A stretch of DNA of 64,000 nt from an uncultured Rhizobiaceae group bacterium (GTDB lineage Bacteria > Pseudomonadota > Alphaproteobacteria > Rhizobiales > Rhizobiaceae), in NCBI GenBank assembly GCA_947501445.1, contig CANMVS010000002.1:1-64000 (forward strand), read 5' to 3'. The position numbers and the translations under genes were made by a program. This document shows positions 60,063 through 64,000 of the stretch, piece after piece. Numbering within the stretch: the stretch's first letter is position 1; every line of letters begins with the position of its first letter. The notes beneath the pieces were generated by a model. The model did not search any database. It saw only the letters and a list, made by a program, of their open reading frames with translations, and was not told where the DNA came from.

Positions 60063-61474
60063 CATTTTCTGAACTTGGCTTAAGTCAAAAGGTACTTTCA
60101 GCGGTAGAAGACGCTGGATACACAATACCCACTCCCATTCAGGCTGGTGCCATTCCGCCGGCCTTGGCTCATCGTGACCTTTTGGGCATTGCCCAAACAG
60201 GGACCGGCAAGACCGCGTCCTTTGTATTGCCCATGCTGACACGGCTTGAAAAGGGTCGCGCCCGCGCGCGCATGCCAAGAACACTGATCCTGGAACCAAC
60301 CCGCGAGCTGGCTGCTCAGGTTCAGGAAAACTTCATCACATACGGCAAGTACCACAAGCTGAACATTGCTTTGCTCATTGGCGGCGTTTCATTCGATGAG
60401 CAGGACAGGAAACTGGAGCGCGGAGCCGACGTACTGATTGCAACTCCAGGCAGACTGCTTGATCACCAGGAGCGCGGCAAGCTGCTGCTCACGGGTGTTG
60501 AGATCTTCGTCATCGATGAAGCAGACCGTATGCTGGATATGGGTTTCATTCCGGACATTGAACGTATCGCCAAGCTGATACCCTTCACCAGACAGACCCT
60601 GTTTTTCTCAGCAACCATGCCGTCTGAAATTCAGATTCTCGCTGACCGGTTTCTTCAAAATCCGGAAGAAATTAAAGTTGCACCACCCTCCACTACAGCA
60701 AAGACCGTTACGCAGCGACTGGTTGCAGCCAAGTCCAAGGATTATGAAAAGCGCGCTACGCTACGCGACCTGATACGGTCTCAGGACAATTTGAAAAACG
60801 CGATTATTTTTTGCAATCGCAAACGTGATGTTTCTGAACTGTTTCGCTCGCTTGAACGCCACGAATTCTCCGCTGGTGCGCTACATGGCGACATGGATCA
60901 ACATTCGCGAACGGCCATGTTGCAGGGATTTCGAGATAATAAGCTCCAGCTGCTGGTTGCATCTGATGTTGCGGCCCGAGGCCTGGATCTTCCTGATGTC
61001 AGTCACGTATTCAACTTTGATGTCCCTATCCATGCGGAAGATTATGTGCATCGTATCGGTCGAACCGGCAGGGCTGGGCGTTCCGGCGCGTCATTCACAC
61101 TGGTCACCAAACGCGAAACCAAGCAATTGGATGCAATCGAGAAGCTAATCGACCAGAAGATTGAATGGCACGATGGCGACCTTTCCGGCCTCAGTGCTGA
61201 TTCTGATGACAATGATAAGCCAAAAGGCCGTAATCGGCGTCAAACCTCGAAATCGACAACAGAACCTCTGCCCAGCAAACGCCGCACCACCAACGCAGTT
61301 GCCAAAACAGAACCAACACGGATAGAAACGCCTCCCATGTCTACACAAAAAGATGCCACAAACGACAATAAGAACAAACGTGGCCGCCGGCGCAATGACT
61401 ATGACGATGGTCCCTCACCGGTGGGATTTGGCGACGATATCCCGGCATTCATGATGATTGGTGCGAAGCAGTAA
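60056..61474 (+). CDS. DEAD-box ATP-dependent RNA helicase (RhlE-like)
   Basis: The 472-residue helicase unwinds RNA duplexes. The order of motifs is complete: Q-motif FSELGLSQKVL and PTPIQAGAIPPAL, motif I AQTGTGKT, Ia PTRELAAQ, Ib TPGRLLDH, II DEADRMLDMGF, III SATMPSE, V ASDVAARGLDLPDV, VI HRIGRTGRAGR. The C-terminal 90 residues are low-complexity and basic (KGRNRRQTSK, KNKRGRRRNDYD), as in RhlE-type enzymes of cold adaptation or the degradosome. The start codon is TTG with no strong ribosome site. The end is convergent with tfoX-like gene, with repeat copy 5 in between. Confidence 0.94.
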   Translation: MVTFSELGLSQKVLSAVEDAGYTIPTPIQAGAIPPALAHRDLLGIAQTGTGKTASFVLPMLTRLEKGRARARMPRTLILEPTRELAAQVQENFITYGKYHKLNIALLIGGVSFDEQDRKLERGADVLIATPGRLLDHQERGKLLLTGVEIFVIDEADRMLDMGFIPDIERIAKLIPFTRQTLFFSATMPSEIQILADRFLQNPEEIKVAPPSTTAKTVTQRLVAAKSKDYEKRATLRDLIRSQDNLKNAIIFCNRKRDVSELFRSLERHEFSAGALHGDMDQHSRTAMLQGFRDNKLQLLVASDVAARGLDLPDVSHVFNFDVPIHAEDYVHRIGRTGRAGRSGASFTLVTKRETKQLDAIEKLIDQKIEWHDGDLSGLSADSDDNDKPKGRNRRQTSKSTTEPLPSKRRTTNAVAKTEPTRIETPPMSTQKDATNDNKNKRGRRRNDYDDGPSPVGFGDDIPAFMMIGAKQ

Positions 61475-61493
61475 TCTGCTCCGTTGCTCATTG

Positions 61494-61593
61494 GACCGTT
61501 TTACGTTTTGTCAGAAACGGGACACCTGTGTCAGCCTTTGATTTTGTTGATACATTCAGGGTTTTTCGATTCCGTTAAAACCTGAATTACCTC
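61494..61593 (+). repeat. Dispersed ~100-bp repeat, copy 5 (plus orientation, full)
   Basis: Full copy beginning GACCGTTTTACG and ending AAAACCTGAATTACCTC. It sits between the convergent helicase and TfoX genes, 19 bp after the helicase stop. Confidence 0.9.
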
Positions 61594-61659
61594 AGGTATC
61601 GTGAATACTATGAAAACTGCCGAATACGCCTAATGAGGGTCAACCGGCAATCGATGCGT

Positions 61660-61974
61660 CTACCCTTTTCGCAGGGCAGCCTCATAGGCCAAGCGCACCC
61701 ACTTGCTTAACTCATCGGGGTCATCAAGCGCGACGTCCGGTATGGACCAATAGGGCATATTGACCGGGCGTTTTTTGCCCGAATAGGTCCACCTTTGTGA
61801 TCCTGCAGCTTCAAATGCCGGTGTAGATTCCGCATCTGCTTTGAGCAATATCTCGCCATCAACTTCAAGAGCCAGAATACGCCCCTGATGGTAGATGCCC
61901 TTGCCACCAAACATTCGCTTGATCGTTATCGGTCCCAGACTGTCAAACATATCGTGAATGGCATCATTGTCCAT
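61660..61974 (-). CDS. TfoX/Sxy N-terminal domain protein
   Basis: The 104-residue protein is a single TfoX N-terminal domain: FDSLGPITIKRMFGGKGIYH, then RILALEVDGEILLKAD, and RPVNMPYWSIPDVALDDPDE. In gammaproteobacteria TfoX/Sxy activates competence genes with CRP. Stand-alone N-domain proteins are common in Alphaproteobacteria, where a competence role is unproven. No DNA-binding motif is evident. It is convergent with the helicase gene. Confidence 0.88.
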   Translation of the reverse strand: MDNDAIHDMFDSLGPITIKRMFGGKGIYHQGRILALEVDGEILLKADAESTPAFEAAGSQRWTYSGKKRPVNMPYWSIPDVALDDPDELSKWVRLAYEAALRKG

Positions 61975-62117
61975 TTCGTATTTTCCCTATTCCTGTCAGC
62001 TCATTTGCCCACGTCCGACTTGCCCACAGCAGAAATGACACAAAGTCGGCAGCCGGAACATTAAGTGAACATACACAAGGTGACCGATGATGCAACAGTT
62101 GCCGGGATCTGCGTCGT

Positions 62118-62843
62118 CTAGTGTTTTGCGATCAACGCAGACAGATGAGAACCTCGCCGTTTCAAAAAAGCAAGCAGAAGATCATTGTAATTGTCTGCAA
62201 CGGCGTCCTGAACAGATGGACGCTGCCCAATAGTGTGGCGCCACCGACTAATTTGGCTTGTTTTGTCCATAATGCCAAAGTCACCGATCTGGTCGAACAC
62301 GTCAAAATAACGAAACACCGGTGCAAACACCACGTCAACCATCGTAAATCTATCCGCCATAAAATACGGCCCCACCCCTATTGCCGCTTCAATTTTGAGG
62401 AATTTTGTGTTCAGCCGCTGGACATAGGCATGAAATGTCGCATCGGTTTTGGCGTTGTACAGGCCACCAATATCGTTGAGTAGCTCTGAACCGAAAGCTA
62501 CCCACGACCTTTGACGTGCCCGCTCGAGTGGGTCGGCTGGCAGTAGCGGTGTTATCTGGCTGTCCTCGAGATAATCCAGAATAACGGCCGATTCAAAAAT
62601 GTTCTCTCCATCAACACAAAGAACCGGTGTTTTTCCAAGGGGCGATATTTCCAGGAACCACGCAGGCTTATCTGCCAGATCGATATCAATACGTTCAAAA
62701 CAAACGTTCTTTTCCGTTAGTGAGATCACCGCCCGTTGGACATAGGGACACAAGGGATGACTGATAAGCCGGTGTTTCGGCCCAGCCAGTGGTGCGCAGC
62801 CTGTGGGTACAGATGCGGCGTGTTGTTGAGGTTCGACAATCAT
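62118..62843 (-). CDS. Glutathione S-transferase family protein
   Basis: The 241-residue protein has the two-domain GST layout: thioredoxin-like N domain (LISHPLCPYVQRAVISLTEK then FLEISPLGKTPVLCVDGENI with FESAVILDYLED) and an all-helical C domain (ADRFTMVDVVFAPVFRYFDV). The CPYVQR motif places a cysteine at the glutathione site, as in beta or omega-type GSTs. An N-terminal extension of about 25 residues is proline- and alanine-rich. I chose ATG 62843 because AAGGAG lies six bases upstream. It is divergent from a MarR regulator across three identical palindromes, so it is probably repressed by that MarR and induced by an electrophile. Confidence 0.92.
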   Translation of the reverse strand: MIVEPQQHAASVPTGCAPLAGPKHRLISHPLCPYVQRAVISLTEKNVCFERIDIDLADKPAWFLEISPLGKTPVLCVDGENIFESAVILDYLEDSQITPLLPADPLERARQRSWVAFGSELLNDIGGLYNAKTDATFHAYVQRLNTKFLKIEAAIGVGPYFMADRFTMVDVVFAPVFRYFDVFDQIGDFGIMDKTSQISRWRHTIGQRPSVQDAVADNYNDLLLAFLKRRGSHLSALIAKH

Positions 62844-62859
62844 GATCTTCTCCTTAAAC

Positions 62860-62871
62860 ATGCAATTGCAT
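62860..62871. promoter_or_regulatory. MarR operator candidate, site 1
   Basis: Perfect 12-bp palindrome ATGCAATTGCAT, 16 bp before the GST start codon. Identical to sites 2 and 3. Confidence 0.75.
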
Positions 62872-62881
62872 TGATCATTAC

Positions 62882-62893
62882 ATGCAATTGCAT
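62882..62893. promoter_or_regulatory. MarR operator candidate, site 2
   Basis: Second perfect copy of ATGCAATTGCAT, 22 bp from site 1 (two helical turns) in the divergent GST-MarR promoter. Confidence 0.75.
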
Positions 62894-62909
62894 GTTGCTG
62901 TCAATCTTG

Positions 62910-62921
62910 ATGCAATTGCAT
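62910..62921. promoter_or_regulatory. MarR operator candidate, site 3
   Basis: Third perfect copy of ATGCAATTGCAT, 28 bp from site 2 and 19 bp before the marR-type start, so it can also control the regulator itself. Confidence 0.75.
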
Positions 62922-62940
62922 TTATATGTGATAGTTGGGC

Positions 62941-63384
62941 ATGACCGATTCCGAAGATGTGAACGCCACTGATGCGTGGATAGGCCTGGCACGAGGCCAC
63001 AGCCACGCTGTTGATGCCATCGAGTCGGCACTGAAGAGTGCCGCCCTGCCCTCCCTTGCCTGGTATGATGTTTTACTCGAACTGGACAAAGCCGGCGGTA
63101 AAGGCCTTCGCCCTTTTGAGCTCGAGCGAAAACTGCTCCTGGCACAATATAATCTGTCCCGCATGACAGCCCGCATCGAAGACGCAGGGTATATCTCACG
63201 GCGCCCAAGCCAGCATGATGGGCGCGGGTTTGAATTGGTCATCACCAAAACCGGCAGGAAAATTCGCGCCGCCATGTGGCCCGTCTATAAAAAAGCCGTT
63301 GGCACCACCCTTGCTGAATTCCGCGCCTCAAAAGACGCAGCGCGCCTGCTGGATTATCTCAAAGCCAACAACAATACCGACTGA
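62941..63384 (+). CDS. MarR-family transcriptional regulator
   Basis: The 147-residue protein has a MarR winged helix: LPSLAWYDVLLELDKAGGKG, then RPFELERKLLLAQYNLSRMT as recognition region, and the wing YISRRPSQHDGRGFELVITK. C-terminal helices form the dimer interface. MarR proteins bind palindromes of 12-18 bp and are released by phenolic or oxidative signals. Three ATGCAATTGCAT palindromes lie just upstream and the divergent neighbour is a GST, so it most likely represses both. The start is ATG 62941, although the frame also allows TTG 62935. Confidence 0.92.
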   Translation: MTDSEDVNATDAWIGLARGHSHAVDAIESALKSAALPSLAWYDVLLELDKAGGKGLRPFELERKLLLAQYNLSRMTARIEDAGYISRRPSQHDGRGFELVITKTGRKIRAAMWPVYKKAVGTTLAEFRASKDAARLLDYLKANNNTD

Positions 63385-63386
63385 CT

Positions 63387-63454
63387 AATCCGCTTCACAC
63401 CTTGTCAGAAACCGGACAAGGGTTTCGGCCTTTGATTATGTCGATGCATTCAGG
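63387..63454 (+). repeat. Dispersed ~100-bp repeat, copy 6 (plus orientation, truncated)
   Basis: Diverged first half (TTGTCAGAAACCGGACAAGG) and the core GCCTTTGATTATGTCGATGCATTCAGG; the second hairpin is missing. It lies after the MarR stop. Confidence 0.75.
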
Positions 63455-63582
63455 ACCCGCTTTCGACCGGGGCAAAATGTGCCACATGCCACTTTGCATT
63501 GAGCAAACGGGGGTGCCCCCAATATCCTGGTTGTTATTTTGATATCTCGATGTTTTACTACCGGTGGGACAATACGGGGATG

Positions 63583-63601
63583 GTGAAACTGCTTGTTTCA
63601 C
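63583..63601. repeat. Hairpin upstream of the zinc-ribbon gene
   Basis: GTGAAAC-TGCTT-GTTTCAC forms a 7-bp perfect stem, 18 bp before the start codon of the next gene. No U-run follows, so it is more likely a leader or operator element than a terminator. Confidence 0.35.
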
Positions 63602-63619
63602 TCAAATTGGGGGTAAAAA

Positions 63620-64000
63620 ATGCTGTGCAGAACCTGCTGTGAGGAAATAGCTGACGGCGCAAAAAAATGTACCCATTGCGGATCTTTTCAGAATTATCGG
63701 CGTTTCTTCACCATCTCCAGCACAGCGCTATCACTCCTGATTGCATTGCTTTCCGTGTCCGGCCTGGTTCTGCCCAACCTTATTGACGCAATGAAACATC
63801 CCGAAGCCGAAGTTACATTTACCATTGCCCATGCCGATAGTGATCGCATCTGGGTGCTTGCCAAAAATGCAGGTCGAACGGCGGCCATATTGAACGACGT
63901 CTGGCTGATTGCCCCGGGGGAAAATGACGAACCGCACTACCTGCACTACACCGTAGTTTGCTTTGGCCGCAGCAATGGCTATCTGGAACCCGGTATGGAT
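63620..64000 (+). CDS. Zinc-ribbon membrane protein, truncated by the window end
   Basis: The 127 visible residues start MLCRTCCEEIADGAKKCTHC, a zinc-ribbon of the CxxC...CxxC type. A transmembrane helix follows (ISSTALSLLIALLSVSGLVL, about 32-51), then a region resembling an extracytoplasmic beta domain. GGGGG lies six bases before the ATG. The gene runs on past the window, so its function and length cannot be judged. Confidence 0.7.
   Translation, partial: MLCRTCCEEIADGAKKCTHCGSFQNYRRFFTISSTALSLLIALLSVSGLVLPNLIDAMKHPEAEVTFTIAHADSDRIWVLAKNAGRTAAILNDVWLIAPGENDEPHYLHYTVVCFGRSNGYLEPGMD

Noticed and set aside
1-64000. tRNA, rRNA, tmRNA or CRISPR loci
   Set aside because: Intergenic regions were read for clover-leaf, direct-repeat arrays and known RNA cores; none was convincing.

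Overview
The window is a chromosomal segment of an alphaproteobacterium, most likely of the order Hyphomicrobiales (Rhizobiales). The basis is gene content and order seen here: an IscU-like scaffold with yidD next to folE-hisI, a phasin, clpS-clpA, DUF1489, DUF599 and DUF455 genes, a D-Ala-D-Ala carboxypeptidase with a C-terminal SPOR domain, and a long suf operon with two cysteine desulfurases. Genus cannot be settled from the sequence alone. No tRNA, rRNA, CRISPR array, phage or intact insertion sequence was seen.

Layout. 0.2-3.0 kb: a SAM methyltransferase, a decayed LysR regulator, a nitroreductase and a secreted protein. 3.1-7.6 kb: thrS, yidD and an Fe-S scaffold on the minus strand, then folE-hisI on the plus strand. 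7.8-11.9 kb: small secreted and membrane proteins, then an accessory patch with an IS5-type transposase remnant, a partial gene-end duplication and an exported ankyrin-repeat protein. 12-16 kb: cytochrome P450, patatin, azlCD. 15.6-19.9 kb: clpS-clpA plus a HEAT-like gene, and a phasin. 20.1-25.3 kb: SPOR-type carboxypeptidase, J-domain and VWA proteins, DUF1489 and sdaA. 25.6-31 kb: a 33-residue membrane microprotein, DUF599, an EamA transporter, DUF1624, ICMT-like, MerR, mgtE.

31-38 kb is the most system-like accessory block. A TAXI-TRAP importer (fused permease plus binding protein), a type I sulfatase and a metallo-beta-lactamase alkylsulfatase-like enzyme lie on one strand, with an IclR regulator divergent from them and palindromes in the shared promoter. 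The simplest reading is regulated uptake and hydrolysis of an unknown sulfate (or phosphonate) ester. A GNAT, mgsA and dehydratase operon follows.

40-49 kb carries the suf operon (desulfurase, sufB, C, D, S, sufT, sufA) with a divergent alpha/beta hydrolase and SUMF1-domain gene. 50-64 kb is mostly housekeeping (anmK, tyrS, AsmA-like, bcp, DUF455, M23 peptidase, DEAD-box helicase, TfoX). It ends with a GST/MarR divergent pair whose promoter holds three identical 12-bp palindromes, and a truncated zinc-ribbon membrane protein.

A dispersed repeat of about 100 bp with two hairpins occurs six times. Four copies sit exactly between convergent gene pairs, which suggests a bidirectional terminator or REP-like role.
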